From JAJECS01 sp965219705 (GTDB lineage: Bacteria > Chloroflexota > UBA11872): a DNA stretch of 64,000 nucleotides. The notes under the pieces were generated by a model. That model worked only from the letters and a program-made list of their open reading frames with translations, was not told the DNA's origin and did no database searches. The stretch covers positions 1 through 64,000 of the forward strand of contig CBDCOK010000005.1 of the NCBI GenBank assembly GCA_965219705.1, in the 5' to 3' direction. The position numbers and the translations under genes were made by a program. Positions 26,704 through 34,840 of this stretch are shown here, in pieces. Position 1 is the first letter of the stretch, and each line of letters opens with the position of its first letter.

Positions 26704-27380
26704 TTATCCGCTGTGCGCCGCGCGCGTCCGTTGCGCGAAGCGGGCGATGCTCGCCAGGATCTCCTCGGCCGATTTCGTCCACACGAACGGGCGGGCGGTG
26801 GCGTTGTGCTGGTTGAGAAACTCCCGAGTCGCCCGCTCGAGGGCCGCAATGCTCCGATGCACGCCGCGACGCAGTTGCCGGGTCGTCAGCTCCGCGAACC
26901 ATCGCTCCACCAGATTCAGCCAGGAGCTGTAGGTCGGAGTGAAATACAGATGGAACCTCGGGTGCCGGGACAGCCACCGCCGAATCCGGGGCGACTTGTG
27001 CATGCTCTGTAGTTGTCAGGATGAGGTGGATGTCCAGCCCGTCCGGCGTCTCGGCGTCGATGCGCTTGAGGAACTTCTCGAACTCGACCGGTTGCATCGG
27101 CAGCAGCGGCGCGGTGCGCTCGAGGGCCTGAATCTGCGGCTTCTCGTCGACGCAGAACACGACCGCGTGCTCCGGCGGATTGACGTACAGCCCGACGATG
27201 TCGCGCACCTTGTCGATCAACCAGGGGTCCGGCGACAGCTTGAAGGTTTCGGTCCGGTGCGGCTGCAACCCGAAGGCGCGCCAAATCCGACCGATGGTCG
27301 CGTGGCTCAGGCTGGTATCTCGCGCCATGGCCCGGGTGCTCCAGTGCGTGGCGCTGCGCGGGGAACGTTTCACCTTTTTC
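26704..27380 (-). pseudogene. IS630-family transposase, decayed
   Basis: Reverse frames show THWSTRAMA, HATIGRIWRAFGLQPHRTET, VDEKPQIQALERTAPLLPMQ, then FLKRIDAETPDGLDIHLIL. After a frameshift come HKSPRIRRWLSRHPRFHLYF, FTPTYSSWLNLVERWFAEL and NATARPFVWTKSAEEIL. The stretch between LLPMQ and FLKRID, which normally holds HDYKRHGTTSLFAAL, has been deleted. The N-terminal HTH is also missing. The element is inactive and its ends were not found. Confidence 0.8.
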
Positions 27381-27670
27381 AGTGGCAGGACACGAAGTAT
27401 CCCTCGGATGAACCCGGCCGACTGACTCCGCTGTTCAGCATGCTCGCCGTTCGACCTACAGGTACCCTTCGTTTCGGCCGGGATGGGGAGCGGGCGGCAC
27501 GGGCGTCGGTCGCCGCCGAGGCGATGCGCGCCAGCTCGCCGGCCGAGACGAGGGCGCCCGCCTGGCCCGTCGCATCGCGGCGAGGGTGGCGGCGGTAACC
27601 TGCGGTTAGCCCTCACCCGCCCGTTGTATAACGGGCGGATAAATCGTCTTCGTCGAGGAGGGAAGGAACG

Positions 27671-29500
27671 ATGAAGCCAGCTCTGCTGCGGTCGTGTCTC
27701 GCTGTCTGCGGCCTGGTGTGTATGGCGTCGTCGTCGTCGGCGCAGCCACCGGTGGGCGCGCTGGCGGTCGACGAGCGTCAGGGGGATCGGTATGGGTGGG
27801 CGGTGGACTACCCGACGGCGTCGGCCGCGCGGTCGGCGGCTTTGGGGCAGTGCGGCCCGGGGTGCTCTGTGGTTCTGACGTTCGAGCGATGCGCAGCCTA
27901 TGCGGCCGATCAGGATGCGAACAGCACGGCGGCGGTGGGCTGGGCGGAGTCGTACGGCTCGGTGGCGGAGGCGAGTGGTGCGGCGCTGGCGGCGTGCGGT
28001 TCTCGGGGTGGGTCTGGGTGCATCGTTCGGGCGTGGGGCTGCAACGGCCCGGTGGTCGAGGAAGGTCTGGGTCTGGACCGTTCGGCGCGTCGTGAGATTC
28101 AGGAGGGGCTTGAGGCCCAGGGCTTCGACCCGGGCGGTGCGGACGGGCGGTTCGGTGCCCGGACGCGGGAGGCGATTGGTGGCTGGCAGTCGTATCGAGG
28201 CGCGCGTGCGACGGGCTATCTGGACGGCGCGTCGGCGGCGGCGCTGCGGCCGTCAGGGGCCGCGCCGCCGCCGTTCCGGGAACGGCCTGCTGGTGTCGCG
28301 GTTCCCGCGGGGCAGCAGTCGGCCTCGCCGGGTCAGCGGCCCGCTCCGGGCGCGGCCCCGGCTGCCTCCGCGGAGCTCGAGGGTCTGTTCTGGCAGTCGA
28401 TGATGAACAGCACGAACCCTGCGGACTTCGAGGCGTATCTGTCGCAGTTCCCGGCCGGTGTGTTCCGAGCGCTGGCGCAGAACCGACTGACGGCGCTTCG
28501 CGCGCCGGGCGGCGCGGCCCCGGGCGGCGGAACCGGTGTGGGCGCCCCCGTCTCGACGGCGCCTGCTCGCCCGTCGGTCGGTGCTTCCGCCCCGGTCTCC
28601 GGGTTGGCGTCGGCTGGCGATTCGCCGCGTCGTCCTGGTGATGTGTTCCGGGACTGCGCGGCGTGTCCGGAGCTGGTGGTGGTGATGGCGGACGGACGGC
28701 TGGCGCTGGGCCGCTACGAGGTGACGGTGGGCGAGTACCGGGCGTTCGCGTCGGCGATGGGAGTCGGCGCGGATGATTGCGTCACTGGTGGTTCGTGGCG
28801 GGGTCCCGGCTTCGAGCAGACGGATCGGCACCCGGTGACGTGCGTGAGCTGGGACGACGCGCAGGCGTACGTGTCGTGGCTGAGCCGAATGGCGGGGGCG
28901 GCGTATCGGTTGCCGAGCGAGGCGGAGTGGGGGCGGGCGGCCGCGGGTTCTCAGCCCGGATGCCACGTTGAACGGACAGGGAACTTCGGCACCTGCCCGG
29001 TCGGCTCCTACGGCGCCAACGGCGTGGGTCTGTCCGATGGGGTCGGCAATTTGTGGGAGTGGACAAAGGACTGCTGGGAGGGCGACTGTGGCCGCCGCGT
29101 GCTGCGCGGCGGCTCGTGGTTCAACGATGCGGAGCACCTGCGTCCCGGCGCGCGCGTCAGGTTCCGCGCCGGCTATCGGGGCTACGCCTTCGGTTTCCGT
29201 GTCGTGGCGCGAGGATGCTCGATTAGGTCTTGCTGTGCGCCGTGCAAGGCGCCATGCCTCAGCGGGCGCGAATCCCGCCCGGCCCGCCGCCGCGCCCCTC
29301 TTCTCGCGCGCGCTCGTTTGGTCCGCCGCCCGGCGCCTCCGGCCGGTGGTCCTGGCGGCCATCCCATAACTCCCTTTATGCCCTATGCACCCCGCACCCG
29401 GCCCGCCTTTAATTATGAACGGTCGTTCACTAACATATCGCAGAGCATGGCCGCCGGAAATCCTCCCAACCGCAACAGCCGCCGAGGGTTGGCGGGGTAG
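27671..29500 (+). CDS. DUF4189 / peptidoglycan-binding / SUMF1-fold exported protein
   Basis: This 609-residue protein has a signal peptide (MKPALLRSCLAVCGLVCMAS, cleavage after SAQ). Domains in order: DUF4189 (25-135; YGWAVDYPTA, CAAYAADQ, VRAWGCN), PG_binding_1 (~140-195; REIQEGLEAQGFDPGGADG), a short FW-x-SMMNSTNPADFEAYL segment (~235-280), and a formylglycine-generating-enzyme/C-type-lectin-like domain (~330-512; GRYEVTVGEYRAF, RLPSEAEWGRAA, DGVGNLWEWTKDCWEGDCG). The stretch LRGGSWFNDAEHLRPGARV to GFRVV is laid out like the variable region of diversity-generating-retroelement targets. After GFRVV the frame reads on about 97 residues into low-complexity sequence, so the natural stop may have been lost. 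Catalysis is unlikely; ligand display is an inference. GAGGGAAGGA precedes the ATG. Confidence 0.75.
   Translation: MKPALLRSCLAVCGLVCMASSSSAQPPVGALAVDERQGDRYGWAVDYPTASAARSAALGQCGPGCSVVLTFERCAAYAADQDANSTAAVGWAESYGSVAEASGAALAACGSRGGSGCIVRAWGCNGPVVEEGLGLDRSARREIQEGLEAQGFDPGGADGRFGARTREAIGGWQSYRGARATGYLDGASAAALRPSGAAPPPFRERPAGVAVPAGQQSASPGQRPAPGAAPAASAELEGLFWQSMMNSTNPADFEAYLSQFPAGVFRALAQNRLTALRAPGGAAPGGGTGVGAPVSTAPARPSVGASAPVSGLASAGDSPRRPGDVFRDCAACPELVVVMADGRLALGRYEVTVGEYRAFASAMGVGADDCVTGGSWRGPGFEQTDRHPVTCVSWDDAQAYVSWLSRMAGAAYRLPSEAEWGRAAAGSQPGCHVERTGNFGTCPVGSYGANGVGLSDGVGNLWEWTKDCWEGDCGRRVLRGGSWFNDAEHLRPGARVRFRAGYRGYAFGFRVVARGCSIRSCCAPCKAPCLSGRESRPARRRAPLLARARLVRRPAPPAGGPGGHPITPFMPYAPRTRPAFNYERSFTNISQSMAAGNPPNRNSRRGLAG
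29235..29283 (+). repeat. ~50-bp dispersed repeat with T-arm-like hairpin, copy 2
   Basis: This is the counterpart of 3133-3182, with GCGGG/CCCGC stem conserved and loop CGCGAAT. It lies just after the SUMF1-like domain, inside the read-through tail. Confidence 0.45.
29416..29429. promoter_or_regulatory. TetR-type palindromic operator candidate
   Basis: TGAACGGTCGTTCA is a perfect 14-bp palindrome in an AT-richer patch about 75 bp upstream of the HTH/recombinase gene pair. The shape fits TetR-family operators; no TetR gene is in the window. Confidence 0.35.
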
Positions 29501-29504
29501 AGCG

Positions 29505-30023
29505 GTGCCCGCCCGCCCGCGCTGGCTGCTCGCCGTCCCCGACGCGATCAAGCAGCTCGAGGCGCTCGACGAGGACCTGCTCACGCGCCGCGACATCGAA
29601 CGCCTCTTCGGCGTCTCGAAGGTGCGCGCCGCGCAGCTGATGACGGCGTTCGGCGCCGGCCGCACGGGGCACCTCCTGACGCTGCCGCGGGCCGAGCTCC
29701 TGCGGCAGCTCCGGAGGCACCGCAAGCGTGCCGCCTTCCGGCATGAAGAAACGCGGCGCGAGAAGGTCGTCACCGAGATCCGCCGGGCCCGGCTCACCGG
29801 GATCCGCGTGGCGGTGCCCGTCGAGGCGCTCGAGGCGCGCCTGGCGGGGCTGCCCGAGGGCGTGTCGGTCGAGCCCGACCGGATCGAGGTGCGCTTCGGC
29901 GGGGCGCAGGAGGCCGTCGGGCGGCTCTTCGCGCTGGCCCAGGCGCTCGTGAACGACTACGAACGGTTCGAGGCGCTCGTCGGGGGCAACGCGGCAAGCG
30001 GCGGGGGAGAGGTGAGGGAATGA
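29505..30023 (+). CDS. HTH protein paired with a tyrosine recombinase
   Basis: A GTG at 29505 opens a 172-residue protein. It begins PARPRWLLAVPDAIKQLEAL and contains RDIERLFGVSKVRAAQLMTA, an HTH, then a helical C-terminus (VEPDRIEVRFGGAQEAVGRL). Its stop overlaps the ATG of the recombinase as ATGA, so the two were made as a pair. A role as recombination accessory factor or repressor is inferred from this coupling. The longer frame from 29385 is less likely. Confidence 0.6.
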   Translation: MPARPRWLLAVPDAIKQLEALDEDLLTRRDIERLFGVSKVRAAQLMTAFGAGRTGHLLTLPRAELLRQLRRHRKRAAFRHEETRREKVVTEIRRARLTGIRVAVPVEALEARLAGLPEGVSVEPDRIEVRFGGAQEAVGRLFALAQALVNDYERFEALVGGNAASGGGEVRE

Positions 30024-30256
30024 GCGAAGCCCTGGTGCCGGTCGCCGAGCCGGTGGACATCGCGCGCACGGGCCCCGCGCAGCGGGTCGAGATCGTGCTG
30101 CCGCGGCTGATCGTCGACGCGGGGCCGGCGGCGGTGGGGAAGTTTCTCGAGTTCTTCGCCGCGCGGATCGCCAACCGGCGGACGCGGGCGGCGTACGGGC
30201 GGGCGGTGGGACAGTTCCTGGCCTGGTGCGAGGTGCGGGGGCTGGCGCTCGAGGCG
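30020..30256 (+). pseudogene. Tyrosine recombinase N-terminal fragment
   Basis: The first 79 codons encode a SAM-like core-binding domain: VGKFLEFFAARIANRRTRAA and YGRAVGQFLAWCEVRGLALE. At 30257 the frame runs into a repeat copied at 35634, so the whole catalytic domain is missing. Confidence 0.75.
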
Positions 30257-30550
30257 GCTACGAGCGATACCGTGAGGTCATCGAAGGCTGTGCCGCGGCG
30301 GCCGATGACCTTGACTGCTTGCTGATCGAAGTCGATCAACTCTGGCGACCGTGAGTCTGATAGGGGCGTTCGGCTAACCTGCCTTCACCCATCCCTGACG
30401 CGAAAACACCCTTGTCCGGGCTCCAGCTCACACAGCTGCACGTTGGCCGCGGGGGGCGGTCCGGTTGGTAGACTGGGCAGGGGGCTGAGGGCGACCGCTC
30501 ATCGAGACGACCACGCGGCTGGCCGTTCGATACGGCACGGCCAGCCGCCG
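30257..30550 (+). repeat. ~290-bp direct repeat, copy 1
   Basis: This block is almost identical to 35634-35940, including the last 95 bp of the gene at 35144-35731. Its insertion point truncates the recombinase. Confidence 0.85.
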
Positions 30551-30760
30551 GCGCACAAACGTCGACGGCCGGCTGCTCCTCAAGGCGGCCGGCGAGGCCG
30601 GCAGCGAGCGCGTGCCGGGGATCCTCGCCGCGGCCTGGGCGCTGAGCGGGGAGATCTGTGACCAGTGCGGCGGCCCGCTCGGCACTCGGCGACCGGTGAA
30701 CTCGGCCGCGCGGCCGTCCGTGGGGGCCGAAGCACGTCGTTACGAAGGGCGTGCCCGCCG
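30488..30760 (+). other. Start-less frame with a CxxC pair
   Basis: A forward frame without a start codon reads TTRLAVRYGTASRRRTNVDG, SERVPGILAAAWALSGEICD and QCGGPLGTRR. The CDQC pair suggests a zinc ribbon, but only one pair is seen. It may be a truncated gene. The first 20 codons are shared with the repeat copy at 35.9 kb. Confidence 0.3.
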
Positions 30761-30996
30761 GTCTTGACACCGGCCGAGTATTGGGGCACCAGTCCTCCGC
30801 CCGTCATCGGGTGGGTCTCGCTTCGTCCCGACGGCCAGGTCCACTTACGTCCGGAACAGGCGCAACTGGACCGGCTTTCGGCTCGTGCGGGAGACTGCTG
30901 GATCCTGGCGTTGGCGTCCAATAACGGCCGCTACGTCAACCTGGCTTTGCCCCGGCGACGGGTGTTTCGCCCCACGAACTGCCGCTGGAGGAAAGC

Positions 30997-31158
30997 TCAA
31001 GCGTAGTGAGGGGTTACTCCAATCTGGGTGCACGCTCGTTCGTACTCCACCCGCGCTTTTTCGTACTCTAGGCTCGCCTTGACGAGTGCTCGCTCAGCCG
31101 CGAAGAACACCTTGCGTGCCTTGATGACCCCGTCCCACTCCGATTGTGATGTTGCCAT
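30997..31158 (-). CDS. 53-residue helical protein
   Basis: An ATG at 31158 with a strong GGAGG six bases upstream opens a short protein: MATSQSEWDGVIKARKVFFA, then ERALVKASLEYEKARVEYER. The periodic Ala/Leu/Tyr pattern predicts one long amphipathic helix or coiled coil. No family was recognised. The good ribosome-binding site makes it likely to be real. Confidence 0.5.
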   Translation of the reverse strand: MATSQSEWDGVIKARKVFFAAERALVKASLEYEKARVEYERACTQIGVTPHYA

Positions 31159-31503
31159 CTATCGCCTCCGGTTCGGATATTTCACCCCATTTTCGGCTTC
31201 GCGTGGGCGAGGAGCGCGTTGACCCTGATCGTCCCGGGGTCATGGCCAGCGCCGCCGGCGTCCCCAGATAACTCACGAGGGGCTGGCTGCGGGACCCTCC
31301 GCCATCAGCGGCGCGTACCCAGCCTGAAATCAGGGCGCGAAATAGCGCCAGTCCCCGTAGGTTTCCCCTCGACCTTCCCGCCATCGCGGTCGACTATCAG
31401 CGCTCACCCGGCCCGGCAGATCTCACTCCCTTCAGCAGCCCTCAGCTCTTGCCGGCCGAGACGAGGGCGGCGGAGCGGACGGCCGCGGCCAGCTCGGCGT
31501 CGG
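31159..31503. other. About 345 bp with no convincing gene
   Basis: No frame has a known domain or strong start, apart from a possible 21-codon reading frame (31442-31507, minus, starting MTDAELAAAVRSAAL) whose ATG overlaps the stop of the next feature. Confidence 0.35.
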
Positions 31504-31677
31504 TCATGCCGGCTCGATCCTAGCTCGACGGCGTGCCAGCTCGGCGCGCGCCGCGGCGAGCTGCACCTCGTCGTCGAACGCGGCATGCTCGCGGCCGGTC
31601 AGCGTCCGCCAGTCGCCGCCGGCGTCGCGCCAGAAGACGGCTTGGTGGCAGTCGCCTCCGCGCCCCGTGTGGACCAC
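31504..31677 (-). CDS. 57-residue hypothetical protein
   Basis: A GTG at 31677 opens VVHTGRGGDCHQAVFWRDAG and continues GREHAAFDDEVQLAAARAEL. The stop overlaps an ATG (ATGA). It follows the integrase scrap and may be the remains of a longer gene. The function is unknown. Confidence 0.3.
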   Translation of the reverse strand: MVHTGRGGDCHQAVFWRDAGGDWRTLTGREHAAFDDEVQLAAARAELARRRARIEPA

Positions 31678-31689
31678 CGAGACGATAGA

Positions 31690-31868
31690 TGTCCTCGCGC
31701 TCGACCCTGAGAGCGGGGAGCTCTCCCCGCTGGTCGACGTCGCCCTTGACGAAGCGCACGTCGGTCGTCTCGCCGTCGGGGTTCGTCTTGCCGCGGCGGA
31801 CGGCAACGAGCAGGCCGTCTTCGCCCTGCGCGTCGGCGACGTCCCGCCACTCGAGCGCCGCGGCTTCC
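31690..31868 (-). pseudogene. Tyrosine recombinase scrap
   Basis: The frame reads ALEWRDVADAQGEDGLLVAV then RRGKTNPDGETTDVRFVKGD, the segment around the first catalytic Arg and the Lys beta-hairpin of XerC/D-type recombinases. Only about 55 codons remain. Near-identical scraps lie at 36830-37013 and, more diverged, 58758-59215. Confidence 0.7.
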
Positions 31869-31869
31869 A

Positions 31870-31906
31870 GGGTACCGACAACATTCGTGTTGAAATACAC
31901 GCTTAG
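31870..31906 (+). repeat. Tn3-family terminal repeat, third copy
   Basis: It starts GGGTACCGACAACATTCGTG and ends ACGCTTAG. It matches the ends at 17744 and 20322. Confidence 0.85.
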
Positions 31907-32010
31907 CCCGGCTTGAGCCCTCTGGTGGTCATGAAGCTGTAGAGGGTGGTGCGGGAAACGCCGGTGATCTTGGCGATGGCGGTCTTGGACACGCCGATGA
32001 TGCACGTGAT
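31903..32010 (-). pseudogene. Serine resolvase 3' fragment, second copy
   Basis: The frame reads GVSKTAIAKITGVSRTTLYS then FMTTRGLKPG with its stop inside the Tn3 end, just as at 20325. The catalytic domain is missing. Confidence 0.75.
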
Positions 32011-32118
32011 CTGCGATCTGGGGTTGGCGGCGCAGGACCGCGTAGAGCTGCACCGGCTGCTTCGATGGCGCTCGTCCCGGTGCAGAGGGATGATTCGACA
32101 GCGCTGGGCCGGCGAGGG

Positions 32119-32331
32119 ATGAACCGGGCGATGCCTGAACGGCGCTGGCGCATCAACCGGCTCGGCCGGGGCCTGTTCGAGATCGCCGTCGATGACGGCG
32201 ACGGTTTCCGTCCGGCGACGACCGAAGAGGTCGACACGGCGCTTCGGCAACGCGAACTGTTCGGCGCGGCGGAATCCCCGGTTGACCGCACGGGCGAGCA
32301 AACACCAGCGGGGCGGAGCCGCGGTCGATGA
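32119..32331 (+). CDS. Small protein A of a four-gene overlapping operon
   Basis: About 70 residues, starting MNRAMPERRWRINRLGRGLF and followed by EIAVDDGDGFRPATTEEVDT. A start at 32131 is also possible. The stop overlaps the next ATG by 4 bp. No family was recognised; the first half looks like two beta-strands with basic residues, the second like an acidic helix. Confidence 0.5.
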   Translation: MNRAMPERRWRINRLGRGLFEIAVDDGDGFRPATTEEVDTALRQRELFGAAESPVDRTGEQTPAGRSRGR

Positions 32332-32519
32332 CCGAGGAAGACCGCAGCGTTGACGGCGTTCTTGTCAGGACGCCGGCCGGGCTGCTTGCCCTGCGGCACC
32401 ACCTGTGCGTCCAGCCCGACGATCAGATCGTAGCCGGGCCGATTGTGGTTCACAGCGCCGCCCCGGAAGCGACGCGGCGCTGCAGCAAGTGCGGCGCACT
32501 CATCCCCTGGGTCCCGTGA
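32328..32519 (+). CDS. Small zinc-ribbon-like protein B
   Basis: This 63-residue protein contains a C-terminal CSKCGALIPW motif, half of a zinc ribbon, and a hydrophobic core VRTPAGLLALRHHLCVQPDD. It starts within the stop of A (ATGA) and its own stop overlaps the start of C (GTGA). The function is unknown. Confidence 0.5.
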   Translation: MTEEDRSVDGVLVRTPAGLLALRHHLCVQPDDQIVAGPIVVHSAAPEATRRCSKCGALIPWVP

Positions 32520-32662
32520 CCACCCGCTACGCAAGACAGCCTGGGGCGGCGGTAAGGGATCTGCCTCGATGGCGCGCCGTTGGACGCCGAGCTGAGGATG
32601 TGCCGTGCGGCTTGCCACGCGTTGACGGCGAGAAACTGCCGTCGGGGACCGACGCGCAATGA
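32516..32662 (+). CDS. Small protein C of the overlapping operon
   Basis: A GTG start within the stop of B opens a 48-residue Arg-rich protein (TTRYARQPGAAVRDLPRWRA). Its stop overlaps the ATG of D. It is called mainly because both boundaries overlap neighbouring genes by exactly 4 bp. Confidence 0.4.
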   Translation: MTTRYARQPGAAVRDLPRWRAVGRRAEDVPCGLPRVDGEKLPSGTDAQ

Positions 32663-33006
32663 GAGTTCTCGCAGGTGCGGGAACGGGAGAGACCGCCCAA
32701 TCGGACGCGGACTTCGCGGCACTGTGCGCGCGCCTGCCGGTGCTGCAACGGCACGAGCATTTGGTGAGAACCCGGCTGCACCCGTGGGCAATACGGTTCC
32801 CAGGCACACGCGGCGACACGCTGAACCGCGTGGTCACTTACCTGCGGGACAACGTGAAGACCGTCTCGCCGATCAACCGCGCGTTCATGCGGCGGATGGT
32901 GCTGTTCGCCGATCTGGTGATGGACGGGACGCCGCCCGAGAAGGCGGCCGATTATGCCTGTCGCGAGCACCCGGACCCGTTGACTCGCAGGGGTTGCCCT
33001 AGGTAG
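32659..33006 (+). CDS. Helical protein D of the overlapping operon
   Basis: This 115-residue protein starts MRVLAGAGTGETAQSDADFA and contains RTRLHPWAIRFPGTRGDTLN and SPINRAFMRRMVLFADLVMD. It is soluble and mostly helical. No family was recognised. It ends the operon. Confidence 0.55.
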   Translation: MRVLAGAGTGETAQSDADFAALCARLPVLQRHEHLVRTRLHPWAIRFPGTRGDTLNRVVTYLRDNVKTVSPINRAFMRRMVLFADLVMDGTPPEKAADYACREHPDPLTRRGCPR

Positions 33007-33009
33007 TTA

Positions 33010-33323
33010 AGTGATGTGATCACCTTCGCGAGGCGCCGCCCACGACACGCAGCGGCCCCTGCCAGCGCTCGCGCTGCGCCCGAGCACTGCCGCGTCCCGA
33101 TCGTCGAGCAGCAGCCGGATGCCGAGCGCCGCACTGTGCGGTCTGACGACCGCTTCCTCCGCGCGCCTGACGCTCCCGCACAGTGCTGGACGGCCGCCTC
33201 GACCGTCTCGCCGGCGCCGAGAATCTCGCCCGCCTCGTCGCTGTCGCCGCCGTCCCGATGCCACCAGGCGACCCAGCCGCCGGGCTCGGCCGGACGCACG
33301 ACGAACCGAGTCGCCCTGCTCAT
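33010..33323 (-). pseudogene. Frameshifted hypothetical gene
   Basis: One frame gives MSRATRFVVRPAEPGGWVAW and GETVEAAVQHC; after a shift another gives VRRAEEAVVRPHSAALGIRL and LLDDRDAAVLGRSA. Together they look like one small single-domain protein with a break near 33180. It converges with operon A-D. Confidence 0.4.
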
Positions 33324-33385
33324 CGAAACGCCCGACTGCCAGCCCGCAGCATGATCGCGTTTATCGTCGCCGTCGTCGCACGCCT

Positions 33386-33868
33386 TTAGCCGCCTGGCGG
33401 CGCGTCAGCCGGGTCCCGGGGCCGGGGCTGCATCAGCCGGGCCGCGGCGCTGTTGAGCGCGTCGGCGGCATCGGTGTCACCGGCCCGCTCGGCGGCCATG
33501 ACCAGGCGGCCGAGGCTCTGCACGAGGGCCGCCCGCCCGCCGGATTCGATGGCCTCCAGAGAGGGGGGCAGCTCGTCGCCGACCGCCGGCCGCAGGTGCA
33601 TCAGGCCGGCCGCCGGGTCGCTCAGGTACCGGCCGGCGGCGTCGACGGCTTCGCGCTCGGTGGCGGCGGTGGCGATCGGCGTGATCCCGCGGTAGACGAC
33701 CCAGCTGTTCACCTTGAGGTTCGGCCGCCGGCGCCGCACGGCGCCGGCGGCCGGCTTGCCGGCCCGCGCCGGGCTTTCGGCCGCCGCGCCCATCGGCCTG
33801 CCCTCCCCGGTCGTGACTGCGGGCGGCCTCTTCTCCTCCTTCCGTTTCCGCTTCTTGAACATCGTCAT
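33386..33868 (-). CDS. Basic protein linked to the recombinase
   Basis: This 160-residue protein starts with a very basic segment (MTMFKKRKRKEEKRPP), then a small fold containing LKVNSWVVYRGITPIATAAT, and a helical C-terminus (LVQSLGRLVMAAERAGDTDA). It begins 9 bp after the recombinase stop, so both are probably co-transcribed. No family was recognised. Confidence 0.55.
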   Translation of the reverse strand: MTMFKKRKRKEEKRPPAVTTGEGRPMGAAAESPARAGKPAAGAVRRRRPNLKVNSWVVYRGITPIATAATEREAVDAAGRYLSDPAAGLMHLRPAVGDELPPSLEAIESGGRAALVQSLGRLVMAAERAGDTDAADALNSAAARLMQPRPRDPADAPPGG

Positions 33869-33877
33869 TGGTCTGCC

Positions 33878-34840
33878 TCACTCCCCGCCTCCCCCGCCGA
33901 AGTATCGGGCCACGGCCCCGTGCTCGAGGGCGACGACGCTGGCGTAGCGCGCCACCATGTGGGGGCTGCGCCAGCCCCCGGCCTGCTGGACGGCGGTGGT
34001 CGAGGCCCCGCGGCGGACGAGCTCTGAGGCCATCCCGCGGCGTCCCGAGGGCGACGAGACGCCTTCGAGGCCGGCTCGCTCGGCGAGGGCCTTGAGGCGC
34101 CGGTTGATCTGGACGCCGGAGAGCGGGACCACGCGGTCGGCCCCGTCCGGGACGGTCGCGGCGCGCAGGGCCGAGACGGCCGCCGCGAAGCTGCCGACCA
34201 GCAGCCGGTGGTCCTCGCGGGCGGCCTCGGGGTTGGTCTTCGAGGCGCGGACGCGGACCCGCAGCTGCCCGCGCCACCGGGTGTCGGTTATGTCCTGCCA
34301 GCGGAGCGCGGCGATCTCCGAGCGGCGCAGGCCCGCGCAGAAGGCGAGCGAGACGATCGCGCCGTCCTCGAGGCCGCGCCGGGCGGCCACGCGCGCCGAC
34401 TCGACGCCGCGGCCGGTCCGCCTGGGCTGCCGGGCGATGGCCAGCAGCACCGCGGCGCTCTCGAGCGAGAGCGCCGCGGCCAGGCGCGGCGCGGCGTCGG
34501 GGCGGGCGATGCCGGCGCGCACGCCGGGCGCCGCGGCCGGGTCACCCAGCCCGCGGGCGCGGTGCGCGGCCGAGATGGCGGCTGCGGCCACGCGGACGGT
34601 CGAGGTCCTGGCCGTCTCGGCGCGTTCGGTCAGGTAGGCGGCGACGAGGACGGGCGCGGCCGGCAGGGCCGCGGCCCCGCGGGCGCGGCACCAGGCCTCG
34701 AAGCGGGCCCACTGGCCCGCGTAGGTGCGGCGGGTGTTCTCGGCGCGGGCGTCGTCCGCCGCCGAGGCGATGCGGTCCCGCTCGCCGGCCGACACCCGCC
34801 CGCCGGCGGGCGGGTTAGCGGCCGCCAGATTCTGATCCAT
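33878..34840 (-). CDS. Tyrosine recombinase (phage integrase family)
   Basis: This 320-residue protein has an N-terminal SAM-like domain (ENTRRTYAGQWARFEAWCRA) and a C-terminal catalytic domain. The first Arg is in FCAGLRRSEIAALRW, the Lys hairpin in RVRASKTNPE, the second Arg in SPSGRRGMASELVRRGAS, a Trp/His-position motif in AGGWRSPHMVARYAS and the Tyr near MVARYASV or AVARYFGG. The usual H-x-x-R has Pro at the His position (PSGR), which may lower activity. It ends an operon with the basic protein downstream. Site preference is unknown. Confidence 0.8.
   Translation of the reverse strand: MDQNLAAANPPAGGRVSAGERDRIASAADDARAENTRRTYAGQWARFEAWCRARGAAALPAAPVLVAAYLTERAETARTSTVRVAAAAISAAHRARGLGDPAAAPGVRAGIARPDAAPRLAAALSLESAAVLLAIARQPRRTGRGVESARVAARRGLEDGAIVSLAFCAGLRRSEIAALRWQDITDTRWRGQLRVRVRASKTNPEAAREDHRLLVGSFAAAVSALRAATVPDGADRVVPLSGVQINRRLKALAERAGLEGVSSPSGRRGMASELVRRGASTTAVQQAGGWRSPHMVARYASVVALEHGAVARYFGGGGGE

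Noticed and set aside
30909..30965. Possible integron attC site in the AACGGCCGCTACGTCAACCT motif
   Set aside because: No paired R'/L' boxes or imperfect palindrome of attC size could be drawn, and no intI is present.
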